Below, one piece after another: positions 33,322 to 43,844 of a DNA stretch of 64,000 nt (position 1 is its first letter; every line of letters starts with the position of its first letter). This DNA comes from Zygnema cylindricum. Lineage: Eukaryota; Streptophyta; Zygnematophyceae; Zygnematales; Zygnemataceae. The stretch lies in the NCBI GenBank assembly GCA_037447655.1, contig JBBHKE010001983.1, forward strand, positions 1-64,000, in the 5' to 3' direction. The translations under genes were made by a program, and so were the position numbers. The notes beneath the pieces are model-generated. The model made no database searches and was not told where the DNA came from. It was given only the letters and a program-made list of their open reading frames with translations.

Positions 33322-35304
33322 TTAGTGTTGAACCCCATCTTCCCTCAGAAAATCCTCAAACTGGTTAGAAGTATACTCTCCACCATTGTCACTCCTTACT
33401 CTCTTGATTGGAGTTTTATGGAGTTTTTCGCTCCATGCTTTATATTGTCTAAAACAATCCTCAGCTTCGGACTTGTTTTTCGAAAAATATACCCGGGAAA
33501 ACCGAGACCAATCATCAGTTATAGTCATCATAAATCTCTTCCCCCTCGGTGAGGGCACTTTAGCCGGTCCCCAAATATCTGTGTGTACTAGATCTAGAAT
33601 TTTTTCTCCCTTATAGGTGGCTGATTTAGGAAAGGGTAATCTGTGTGCTTTACCTTGAGCACATTCACTACAATCACTTATATCATCACTTTCACTGAAC
33701 TGAATCCCTTCCACCACTCCCATCTTTTTCATCTCTCTTAACTTATCTAGATTCACATACCCAAGCCTCTTATGCCACATCATAATATCATGAACACCAG
33801 CATAATAAAGTTTCTTCTTTTCATTACTTAAGATCAACCTAAACATCCCATGGCTACCTTTCTCTGCAATGAAATAGACATCCTCCTCAAAACTAGCAGT
33901 AAAGACTCCTTCTCTAGTGCTAGTGAAAAAACCCTTATCATCTAATACTGATGTAGAGATAAGATTTTTGTTCAGCTCCGGAATAAACAATACATCGGAG
34001 AATGTTAATATGGATGTCTTTCCTTCTACTAACACTTTCAGATCTACCGATCCTACAAGAGTAGTGGTGACTATCCTCCTATCCCCGTACTCTATCTCTA
34101 CGGTGGGAATCTTTCTTATCTTAGTGAACAGGTGTCTATCCTTACACATGTGCATGGAGGCACCTGAATCTACAATCCAGCTTGCTTCACCTTTCAATCC
34201 ACCGTAAGCACATTTCTGCCTTCGTGGAATTTCGACCTCATTTTTCGCCTCCAACTCCTCATCCAAAAGGAGCTCATCGCCCTCGTCCTCGGATTCCGCC
34301 TCAAGTACCTGTGTGACAAGGGCCTTTTTCTTTCCTCTCGGGGTACCACCGGTCTGCCCCTCCTTTAACCTAAGCTCGGTTAGCTTAGTGCACTCTGCCA
34401 TATTGTGCCCCGGTTTCTTACAAAAATGACATAAACCTTTGGGAGCCCTTGGTTCGAACTCGTCGGCCTGTTTTTTCTGCTCCCTACCCCCATAGTTTTC
34501 GACCGGTTTTCGGGAATCCCTGTTCCTCCAATCAGTCGCTGTTGCCAAGGCTTGGCCACTCTTTCCTCCCCTTCGGATCTCAATTGTATTCTCTTGAACG
34601 AGAATCATCCCTACCACTGAGTTCCATATCCACCTTGAGTCACGCAAGTCCTGCACACGGTAAACTATGTTCACGAACTCATCAGGTAACTTCATCAGTA
34701 AACAGTTAACCTTTTCTTTTTCACTAAAATCTTTTCCCGCACTCTCTAGCTCCATGAAGAGTGTAGCAAGCTCATTGCAAAAATCCAACATATTTCCCCC
34801 TTTGTATACATACTCCTTAACTTTCTGATCAGCCAACTGTTGTTGCTGAATCGTACCACTTCGGTACATCTCTATGAGAGCCATCCAAAGATCGGATGCC
34901 CTTTCTACCTCCAAATGAGGACATGCAAGTCCTTGAGTGAGATGGCGTAGGATGAAGTGCTTTGCTGCCATATTGTTGAAGTCCCTGGTTTCAGTATCAT
35001 TCTCCTCGTTCCTCGGAAAGGGTGACATGAATGTCGAACCAGTTGCTATTGGTGTGGTCGTCTCTTTCTCCTTTCCTTTGTCCACCACCTCTCCTTCTTT
35101 TGTTTCCTCCGTTGAAGGTGGATCCTCTTTCCTGGTGAATCTGGTTCCTCCAAACCCTGGAGGAATTCCAAGACTTGATGGACGCCCCAACCCTCTACTC
35201 ACTATCCCCCAAAACCTTTTTTCGCATAGAGCTCATATCATCATACTTTCCCAGTATATGAAGCCAGTTCCATTAAAGATTGGTAACCTAGAGGGTGGGC
35301 CCAT
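33322..35304 (-). pseudogene. Copia gag - protease - integrase N-terminal part
   Basis: From ATG 35,304-35,302 the frame reads MGPPSRLPIFNGTGFIYW, meets TGA at codon 24 (35,235-35,233), and continues in the same frame through a Pro/Thr/Lys-rich insert into the gag core (FNNMAAKHFILRHL, IQQQQLADQKVKEYVYKGGN, LLMKLPDEFVNIVYRVQ). The knuckle CHFCKKPGHNMAEC follows, then protease WIVDSGASMHMC, the HHCC site (WHKRLGYVNLDKL ... CSECAQGKAH) and the integrase core with HTDIWGPA and RSDNGGEYTS. A TAA just before KTAPENPEQNGVAE (33,321-33,319) ends it; the third catalytic residue E lies past that stop. Confidence 0.92.
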
Positions 35305-35308
35305 AACC
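35296..35308 (-). other. Half-tRNA primer-binding site with gag ATG
   Basis: Minus-strand GGTTATGGGCCCA directly follows the 5' LTR end (CAGAGTTGCA). GGTTATGGGCCC is an exact complement of the initiator tRNA-Met anticodon-arm segment GGGCCCAUAACC. The gag ATG (35,304-35,302) is inside it, complementary to the CAU anticodon. Confidence 0.8.
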
Positions 35309-36357
35309 TGCAACTCTGAGACCTCCATAAGTCCTCAGAGTAGACAACTTCGAAGTAGCCTCTAGGATAATCCTGACCCCTTTGTGTTTCAAAAAAAATA
35401 ACTGCCACCCTGGCAGACAAAAACCCTGACCACCTACACCCCTGTGAAGGCAAGAATCCCCTGAGTCGATGGCAAAAAGAATCTCTGAATTTGCTCCCTT
35501 GAGCAGTAAGTTATGGAGGGTCAAATTTGACCTTTTATACAGAAGCTCTCTGGGAGAGAGGGTCCTATCTTCTAAATTTTTCTAAGTCCTATCTCTCTCA
35601 CAGACTCTATCTACTGGTGTATGGAACCAATCAGAATTGAGTTCCGTACGCAAAAGTACAGCTACCGGTGTACTTTAGGTACGGACATTGTACGACATGG
35701 CCTAAATGTCGACACATGTCATATCCGGATTCGGTGCCATAATCTCCGGAGATTCCACGATCCAACGTAATTTCGCCACGCGTCATCTGATGTGGCGATG
35801 GCCACAAACTGCCGAAATCTTCCTCCGCGATCTCGGCGCTAATTGCGGCCGTCCGATTAAATTCGGATTTAATCGTTGCCGTAATAAATACATGCGCGGT
35901 ATTTGTTTCACTTACGAAACAAATGCGCGGTATTGATTCTTAATCCGTACCGTAATCCGTACTTTATATATTACCGGATCTATGTATCCCGTAATCAATT
36001 ATAGTTAAATGAATTATCGTACGTATACATAATTAAATAATTATCAAACTATATACTACGTAACATTAATCCTAGACTTGACGGCTAAAGCTACCGGCTA
36101 TTTCCTGTCTGCCGGCCGGTAGGTACAAGGATCAATTCCTGTCGCCGGCACATTCATTTTAATTAAATAAACCTTAACTAATATAAATTTCCCGTAAACC
36201 TCAGGATAGCCTAGGTAGCCATGGCTCTAGCTTCCTCTCCAATTTCTCAGTGACTGCGACAAGTTTGAGAGTTGGAGAGAGAAGTTAGAGATAGACTGCC
36301 TCGGCTTCTTTATTTCTTTTCAGACCTAGAAAATACTTTAAAACCATTAGTTTCTAC
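35309..36357 (-). repeat. Copia 5' LTR
   Basis: 1,049 bp, matching 29,907-30,956 almost throughout. TATAAAAGG on the minus strand at 35,531-35,539, with GGTCAAATTTGACC beside it. tRNA-like B box GGATCAATTCC on the plus strand at 36,129-36,139. Confidence 0.93.
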
Positions 36358-36376
36358 ACCCTACGATATATATTTT

Positions 36377-37081
36377 GGTTGGACTTCCATTAGGCATCTC
36401 AGTAATTGTACGGACTATTTTACTGAATGTCGTGCATTCTATTAGGTCGCGTTAGTAAATCACTTTTTTTTTGCATGGCTCATTCCGGTTGGTAACACGT
36501 AGGTTAATATTAGATTCTTAAAATCTTGAAATAATCTTAAAATGCAATGTCTAAACGCAACATCTGTACAAGCGGAGAAAATATCTGTATTAACCGGATG
36601 AAATATCTGCACCAGCGGACGTAATTAATAACTGGTACAAAGGGCATTAAATGTACTAACCAAAATTTCAAAACGCAACGACAAAAAGGCGGTGGCAAAC
36701 TTTGATGTTGGGATCGTGACGAGAAAATTTCGGCGGATTCGCAACCACTCTAGCGGAAGGCACGTGGCCCTTGCGACGTGTACACACATGCGCGCGCGCT
36801 CATCGCATATCTTTTTTCCTTTTTCACGCGGCCTATTTTTATTCGTTTTGTTTTCAAAAACTGTCCTCCTAGTGTAGGGTCTTTACAAACTGTAGGGTTA
36901 ATGACGTGGTGTCTCGGATAAACAGTTTTATAGCATCAAACGGTCCGAATTTACACCTCCAACCTTGGACATTTTTATGTAATGATGTTTTCCTTGAAAA
37001 CTAGTAAATTTGTACGAACCTGTACGAAACGGAACGACCATCAGTAAAAAGGCCCACTTTTTTGCTAATGGAAGTCCACCC
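36377..37081 (-). mobile_element. Harbinger-like MITE, copy b
   Basis: Ends GGTTGGACTTCCATTAG (left) and, reverse complemented, GGGTGGACTTCCATTAG (right). Flanks TTT and TTA. The interior matches 28,882-29,640 in order (for example CAAAATTTCAAAACG, GGCAAACTTTGA, the segment before the right end TCAGTAAAAAGGCCCAC). It begins only 20 bp after the Copia element. Confidence 0.65.
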
Positions 37082-37631
37082 TTAGTATGGGTCACAAAAT
37101 ATACCGTTTTCAAGTGTGTCCGCACATTTTGAAGTGTTTATCTATACAGTACGTACTGTACCGAACCTTGCGATATTCGGCCTCCGGAGGCAGTGTGGTC
37201 GTGTGGAACTATCCACGGCACGCGGCCACGTCGCCCCCCATCCCTTTCGTTTACCAACGCGCGGCGCCGTGCGGACGTTTTCCCACCCAAACTAACGGCC
37301 CGACGAAACGCTAAACATTTTAAGTGCCCGTTGAGTTTGCGCAATTTTCAACCGTGCGACCGTGCAACGAAAACGCTTTTGACGAAACCTTAAACGTTTT
37401 TTCATTCCCTTATTATCGGCTTTTAAAGCCTAAAAACCGTTTAATCATTCATATCCTCTACTCTTTCCCACACACGCGCCACCCTCCATCCTTCTACCAA
37501 CCCATTTCTTTTTTTTTTGCCCTCTACTGCCTTTTTCCCTTGTTTACATTGTTATTGTTGACCCCTTTTTTCCCCTCTCGCGGCGATTTTCTGCCTTTAC
37601 CAATTTGTTAGAAGGATGTTCTTCTTCTCTT

Positions 37632-37666
<35 letters not shown>

Positions 37667-38255
37667 CCATACCCTCTCTCTCTCTCTTTTCCCCTTTCAT
37701 AAACTTCAGAGGGAAATAGGGGCAAATTGGGGGGAAAGAGGGACGGAAGGTGGGAAAAAATATTGGAGGGAGGTGGAAAAAAATTAGGAGAGGGAGGGGG
37801 ATAGATCGGTTGAGGGGAGGGGGGAATGGGTGGGACATAGAGGGAGATTGGGGAAAAAATTTGGAGGTACGGGGAAAAAAATTAGAAGAGGGAGGGAGAC
37901 AGATGGGTTGAGGGGAGAAGGAAATTGGTGGGAAATAGGGATAAATGAGGGGGGAATCGGTGGGAAATAGAGGCAGATTGGGGTGAAGAGGGATGCGGGA
38001 GGGAAAAAAAATTGGGAGGAGGGTGAGAAAAATTAGGAGTGGGAGGGGGACATGTGAGTTGAGGGGAAGGGGAAAGTGTAGGGACGTAGAGGAAGATTGG
38101 GGAGAAAGAGGGACGGAGGGAAGTGAAAAAATTTTGAGGGAGGGGGAAAAAAATTGAGGGAGAGAGGAAGCGAGAGGGGAACAGTGGGAGAAAAAAATTG
38201 AGGGTGAGTGAGGGAGATAATTTTGAAGGTGGGAGAAAAACAACCCACCCCTTTA
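37082..38255. repeat. CT-rich then GA-rich low-complexity DNA
   Basis: From about 37,620 to 37,700 the plus strand is CT-rich, switching to GA-rich sequence with GGGGGAAAAAATT-type units to about 38,235. Long frames on both strands here are products of composition. No gene is supported in 37,082-37,620. Confidence 0.7.
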
Positions 38256-38730
38256 CCGTTGGCTCGACGCCGTCGCCACCGCACTACCGATTCGACGCCG
38301 TCGCCACCTCATTGCCGATTCAACGCTGTCGCCACCTCACTGCCAATTCGACGTTGTCGCTGCCACCTCATTGCCGATTCGACGCCGTCACAACCTCACT
38401 GCCAATTCGACGTTGTCGCTGCCACCCCATTGCCGATTCGATATCGTCACCACCTCACTGCCAATTCGACGCTGTTGCCACATTATTGCCGACCCGACAC
38501 AGTCGCCACCATACTGCCGATTCGCACCGTCGCCACATTATTGCCGATCCAACACTGTCGCTACCACACTGCCGATTTGACTCCGCCACCGCAATGCCGA
38601 TCTGTCGCCGTCGCCGCCTCACTGCCAATTCGACATGACGTCGTCTCTGCCACCTCACTGCCAATTCGACGATGTCACCATATTATTGCCGATTCAACAC
38701 CGTCGCCACCGCACTGCCGATTCGACGCCA
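38256..38730. repeat. Minisatellite, CCGATTCGACGCCGTCGCCA-type units
   Basis: About 14 imperfect units of roughly 30-38 bp built on TGCCGATTCGACGCCGTCGC followed by CACCTCAC or CATTAT. Unit length varies by multiples of 3 and other values, so open frames in all phases appear (Pro/Ile/Arg-rich on plus). Very different in base composition from its AT-rich right flank. Confidence 0.85.
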
Positions 38731-39419
38731 AATGATGATAGGGGTAAATTACATAAAGGTTTAAAAAGAGAGAGCCACAAAGAGGGGAGAAAAAAAAGAG
38801 TAAAATGACTTTAGTACCCAAATTGTTAAAATTGATATAACTTGAAAATTTTAAAAAACTTCATACAATAGATTATAACATAGTTAATATTCGGGAAAGA
38901 GGGTAAAATTGTGAAGATCGCGCATGTATTTTGTAGAGGTTAGAGAATTATGGATATGGTAAACTATTTCAACGTACTTTATTGTGACTACCACCTTTAT
39001 ACCACATTTGTGGTTGTGATATACTAAAATCCCCATTTTGTTGCATTTCGTTTGGTGCTTTGAAGATTGATTTGCTTTGTGAAGGACCTTCAAAATGGAG
39101 GGAGTGAAAACTTATCCGACATGTAATTACACTCTATTTTTAATGAATTTGTTTTGTTTTACTCTCTTTTTACAAATATTAGTTATTGCAAATCATCAAA
39201 ACATTGTGTTAAAAAATAATTAGGTATTTTTATTATATTTTTAATGTATGTTATCATGTTTTGAAATGCAAAGGAATTTACATGGAAGTGACAAAATTCG
39301 AGATATTTCGGCCCAAAAAATTCTCGAGTTACTAAGAGGCGCCTAGGATTTCTCGGACCATGCATACTTTACTTATTTATTCTTTGATTAAAATAAGACA
39401 ATACCGGAGGTAAAATTTT
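38731..39419. other. AT-rich stretch, no gene
   Basis: No open frame or repeat of note. It could hold the promoter and upstream exon of the ORF that follows. Confidence 0.4.
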
Positions 39420-40295
39420 GGAAGCTGTGCATCAAGGAGAGAGAAAGATAAAAGGTTCCCTGTATTCGACATTCCAATTCCAACGGAAGTGAAAGATGAA
39501 ATCCGCGCATTGAGACTCGGAGTTGACTCTATTGCACCCCTCATAGGAAGAATACATGAACTCGAAACTATTGTGGAAAATATGGGCAAAAAGTTAGAAA
39601 CGTGTATTGCAAAAATTGACACAAGGCTCATGACAACACAACGCAAACTTGACGGAAGGTTATCGAGGATCGAGTCAATACTTTTAGGCTTAACACAACC
39701 TTCAATGCAACCATTTTCCATTTCTTCACAACCAACCTTTTCCCATTCCCCTTGTCTTACTCCTCACCCTCCTCCTCCCTCTTCATCGGCAAATCCACCA
39801 CATTTTTCATTTCCCCCTTTTGCACCTATATCTTCTACCCAACCAACACTTTTTTTTTCTCAACGTCATACATTTACTAGTGTCCCGTTACCCCCTATTC
39901 ATTCCACAACATCTCCTTCCCACCACTCTACATCTAGCGATGCCTCTCTTCCCCTTATTTTTTCCACAACATCTTATTCCCATCATTCTACATCTTGCGA
40001 TGCCTCTCTACCCCCTATTTTTTCCACAACATCTTCTTCCCACCATTCTACATCTATCGATGCTTCTCTTCCCCCTATTCCTTCCACAACATCTCGTTCA
40101 CAAACTTTTACTTCTACCAATGCCTATCTTCCTCCTCATTCCACACGGATTCTTACTCCAACTTATGTCAAACTTGATGTATTTTCTACAGATCGGGCCA
40201 ATTGGTTAGGATACACCCTACAAAATCACGAGTGTGATGTCAACGTGGAATCTATTTTCAACAAGTACGATTATGGATTGAATGGCCACAACTGA
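39420..40295 (+). CDS. Unrecognised coiled-coil and Pro/Ser/Thr-rich ORF
   Basis: The frame is open from about 39,420, with no ATG until 39,495 region alternatives, so an upstream exon is possible; I give the open extent. N-terminal part: FPVFDIPIPTEVKDEIRAL, then a coiled coil of about 60 residues (IHELETIVENMGKKLETC, LDGRLSRIESILLG). Then a Pro/Ser/Thr-rich region with a 22-residue tandem repeat (SHHSTSxDASLPPIFSTTS, three to four copies, from a 66-bp DNA repeat at about 39,885-40,105). It ends in an ordinary-looking segment NWLGYTLQNHECDVNV. No signal peptide or membrane segment. I do not recognise it. The coiled coil with low-complexity linker resembles gag-like or plant transposon-associated proteins, but that is only a resemblance. 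Confidence 0.4.
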   Translation, partial: GSCASRREKDKRFPVFDIPIPTEVKDEIRALRLGVDSIAPLIGRIHELETIVENMGKKLETCIAKIDTRLMTTQRKLDGRLSRIESILLGLTQPSMQPFSISSQPTFSHSPCLTPHPPPPSSSANPPHFSFPPFAPISSTQPTLFFSQRHTFTSVPLPPIHSTTSPSHHSTSSDASLPLIFSTTSYSHHSTSCDASLPPIFSTTSSSHHSTSIDASLPPIPSTTSRSQTFTSTNAYLPPHSTRILTPTYVKLDVFSTDRANWLGYTLQNHECDVNVESIFNKYDYGLNGHN

Positions 40296-42480
40296 TACAA
40301 CTGAAACATACAAATACAAAACCAAAAAAAGATGGAAATTCATAGTATGGGCAAAGGGAAAGAGGAAGAAGTGGAGTCGTTGTCTCGAAATTTTGCAATG
40401 TGTTGAAAAGCTAGTGACTGTTCCAGGGCAGGATTTAACGAAAAGTATAAAATTTTGTAGAAAGACTTAGAATAGAGATGTTTGGTGGGAGCGCGGTAGA
40501 ATGTAAAGAGGCCTTATACATAATAGTTGAACCACATTCGAAAGACAGACTGAATGAGAAAGAATTTCAACGAAGTTTGAGTCCTTTCCATAAATTAAAA
40601 GAGTTACGTGCAATCACGGGTTAATAAGGAGTTTATAGGAATAATAATGGAGTAACGATGCATTGAGTAAAGGTATACCATCTAATTATAATTGTTAAAC
40701 TTTGATTTTGGGTGAAATTGTTATGCATCGGGCTATTGTGGTGCACTGTGTTTGCTATGTTGTACTTTCTTGCACAAAATAGGTTTATTTTTGGAAACCA
40801 CGGTATAAACATGTTTTGTGTGTAAAATGTCGTCGAATGTCCTTAACCATTTCGACAAAGAGTATGGTATTTACACCTTTATATCAATTCATATAGTGTT
40901 AAAGCCCGATAACACGCGGGTTTACGTTTCCAATAGGTGGTGTAATACATATCGTTTCAAAACTTGAAGTAACTACCGACGCACGTCTAAACGGGCGATT
41001 GTGTGCGTCGGTCGATTTGTCGTTGGTTAACCCCAAAAACGGGTTATTATGGTGCTTTGTGTTTAGTATGTTGTACGTTCTCGCACAAAATAGGTTTGTT
41101 TTTGGAAACCACGATATTAACATGCTTTGTGTATGTAAAACGTCGTTGTTAATAAATTCTTGGATTATTATTCAACCATGAACTTTAAGGATTATTTTTT
41201 AACGAGGTGTAAGCATACGATATTTAGTTAAATTCTTGCATTATTAACCAACCATGAAATTGAAGGATTATTATTTCACCGGGTGTAAGCATACGATATT
41301 GAAACTCAAAAAAGCATAACTGGAAGCACTTACTAATTAATTATACATAAAAAATCACACTCTACAGCTAACCCTAAACATAGAGCGATAGTAACTAGTT
41401 TTTTTGAAAAGGATGTTTATTATACTGCATATACAAACAACAACAGCATAACGTTAGTTTTTATTAATAAATTAAACAATTTATTATAGGAACAATGTTT
41501 GAGTGCAACAATGTACTATTGGGCGCATTATAAAACAAAGATTCCAATAACATTAACTATTTTAACAATTACGACATAAAGGTGGAGCATGTATGAACTA
41601 ATGTTTTACAACAAAATTATTAAATAATATTTGTAATGAAACTTGTCTTTGGAATGGCACCATTAATCCTACTAAGAGCGTTGATAAATAAGGTTTGTTT
41701 ACATAATTCAAATTCGTGTCAAGATAGAGAAAAAGTACAAGAAATAACACACTCCAACTAAATTATTTAGGGATGTCCACACTTTTATTTATTGTTAATA
41801 ACATTATCCATCAAATGTTAACAAACCCTCATCTTAAAGTCATAAACATGGGATTGCATTCGACACTCGTTACGAAGGGAAACACTATTTTAATGAAATC
41901 GTGTTATTATAACCTCTATTAATGTTTTGGTGTAAGTAGACTTGGAAAACTGCAATCGTCTATCTAAAATGCAGTTCCTGACTTTAGTTGATGGATTAAT
42001 ACCAACAGGGCGGCGAGCGATACAGTTTATGATTTCGGGGCCAACTGAACAACGTTAAAATGTGTTATTAACGATAACAATTATAAACGAAGTAAATATG
42101 AAATCCGAACAGTTACCCGACATACACCCGCTCTGGTCGACAAAAGGACTAAAATTGATTTATTATTGTAGGAAACGGTAAAAGTCAACTTACTAATATT
42201 TAGCGTAAAATAAAAATTTGTATACATCTCCCGGTCAGTTTTAACCATAGTTGTTCACGGTGATTAGTGCGAACGTACCGTACGCGACGAATTATACCTA
42301 ACAAACGCAATGAACCTTTTGATCAAATCGCAAAAAATTGTTAATGAATTTCCTTCCGTACTATTCCTTACATAAAAAAACAAAAAACTATTACATATAA
42401 CGCAGTTTGCAAGTTGTTTCAGTTAAATTAGCGGTAAAACCATAAACTCTTTATATTTTTATCACACTATTTGTTAGTAT
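40296..42480. other. AT-rich intergenic DNA with local duplications
   Basis: No gene supported. A direct repeat of about 100 bp joins 40,735-40,834 and 41,046-41,148 (shared GCACAAAATAGGTTT and TTTTTGGAAACCACG). Immediately after it a 76-bp unit is present twice in tandem (41,154-41,300; shared AAATTCTTG, GGTGTAAGCATACGATATT). The rest is plain AT-rich sequence. Confidence 0.6.
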
Positions 42481-42640
42481 CGGAACTTCTTCACCAACTA
42501 GTAGTCCAGTCGTTCACCTTGGGGTACGCTACGGAATTGGCGTACCCGGGTTCGAATGCCACGAAGGTGAAATTTTATGAAATTTCGTATGCCCGAGCCT
42601 ATCTGACAGACAGACATGGCCGCCTTCTATCTGCCTTCTT
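42481..42640 (+). repeat. tRNA-derived SINE-like head
   Basis: TAGTCCAGTCG (42,502-42,512) is a perfect A box (TRGYNNARNNG), and GGTTCGAATGC (42,549-42,559) matches the B box GGTTCRANYCY except at one base. The spacing of 36 bases is that of a tRNA gene. Acceptor pairing is poor, so this is a tRNA-related head as found in plant SINEs. A 3' end and target duplication were not identified. Confidence 0.45.
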
Positions 42641-43316
42641 TCTCTATCTCGCAAACAGCGTATTACTCCAAAAAAAGCCTTCAAGTCTGCAGCCTGCACG
42701 TGCTCCCACTCCTCTCCTCGATTTCTGGGCATGATTGCTTTTGTCGAAGTCCGGAGGCGAGGATAGTAAAAAGCTTGGGAGGGAGGAGGGTAGGATATGG
42801 GGAAGCGTCTTCATCGCGGTTTCGTTCTCAATGTTCCATGGCGTCTTCTTTCAAAAAAAATTGAAGAAGACGCATGTACAAATTTCAAACTGAACGCGCG
42901 AAGTTATTGTGACTTTCAACCCCTGTCTGTACATTTTTCGATTATATAACGTACAACTTCCGTGGTATTTCTGTTCAGTTCACTGAATAGAAAGTACCAA
43001 TATGTACGACGCATATTTCCCGTCTTTTTCCGTACATATCCGTAAAAAAATGTACAGTTACAGTAATTAGTTTACAGGTTTGCGTAAATTTTCAGTTTCA
43101 GTTTACAGTATACGTTTTTTTACGATTTTTTCAAAAGTCACGAATTATACGTTTCAATTGCAAAAAAGGAAAAAACCGCGCGATTTGAACAATTATGGTT
43201 TTAACGTCCAATTTTTTTTTCTTAAAAATGCAAGGTACTTGGTAGGTACCACCAAATATGTACGCTATCCATAGCGCATATCGCTAATGTCGCAGAGTGT
43301 GAGACTGTGAGCGCTA
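42641..43316. other. Intergenic DNA, nothing recognised
   Basis: No gene or repeat supported apart from repeated GTACGGA/TGTACA-type words common throughout the window. Confidence 0.4.
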
Positions 43317-43842
43317 CACCGCGAATCGTTATTAGCGCTGTGTACGCTAATTTTATCCTGTTTTTTTTATATATTCTCCATTAGTGTATTTTTTTCTTTA
43401 CTCTATTTAGGGTTATTTTCAGTACGCCTTCTATTAATTAGAGTGGTGTACTATCAATGTCAAACGGTACATAAATGTACCTTTTTAAGTTTAAAAGTAC
43501 AATAAATTAGTTTTGGTAACCGTGGACGCATGAGAATGTGCGTTATAAAAAGGAAAAATACCAGGTGGTAAAATATCCCGTTCGCACATACTCGTCCGAC
43601 AGCCACGTTTCGACCGTGTGAATGTACGATTTGGTGTACGTTTTGTTAGATTTTGTACGAAGACCTATATTAGTGTAAGCATGTTTGCGACCGACATTTT
43701 TTTTTTCAAAGATCCAAATTACCATAATCAAACAATTAGAATGTATGATTTTTTCAAAATTTTCAAATTCTTAAATAGCGTACACCACTGTAATTATTAT
43801 TATACGCTAATCAAACTCCCACGCTAATAACGATTGGCGGTG
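43317..43842. mobile_element. TA-flanked MITE (mariner-like), copy 1
   Basis: Left end CACCGCGAATCGTTATTAGC, right end reverse complement CACCGCCAATCGTTATTAGC, one mismatch. Both ends are flanked by TA (43,315-43,316 and 43,843-43,844), the target duplication of Tc1/mariner-type elements. 526 bp, AT-rich, no transposase. Confidence 0.8.
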
Positions 43843-43844
43843 TA

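Larger units (their letters stand above)
29907..36357 (-). mobile_element. Copia element, near full length
   Basis: Minus-strand Ty1/copia element of 6.45 kb: 5' LTR 35,309-36,357, half-tRNA primer site with gag start at 35,304, gag, protease, integrase, reverse transcriptase, RNase H (to 30,970), polypurine tract 30,957-30,966 and 3' LTR 29,907-30,956. Flanks are CCATA and CCCTA, a 5-bp target duplication with one difference. Three in-frame stops (TGA 35,233-35,235, TAA at about 33,319-33,321, TAA at about 31,681-31,683) are the only obvious lesions in over 1,400 codons. It is the youngest element in the window. Confidence 0.93.

Noticed and set aside
37608-38243. A Pro/Phe/Ser-rich 211-codon minus-strand frame
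   Set aside because: Low-complexity purine/pyrimidine DNA with no coding signature.
38198-38735. Overlapping Pro/Ile/Arg-rich open frames of up to 175 codons
   Set aside because: They are produced by the minisatellite, which is open in all phases.
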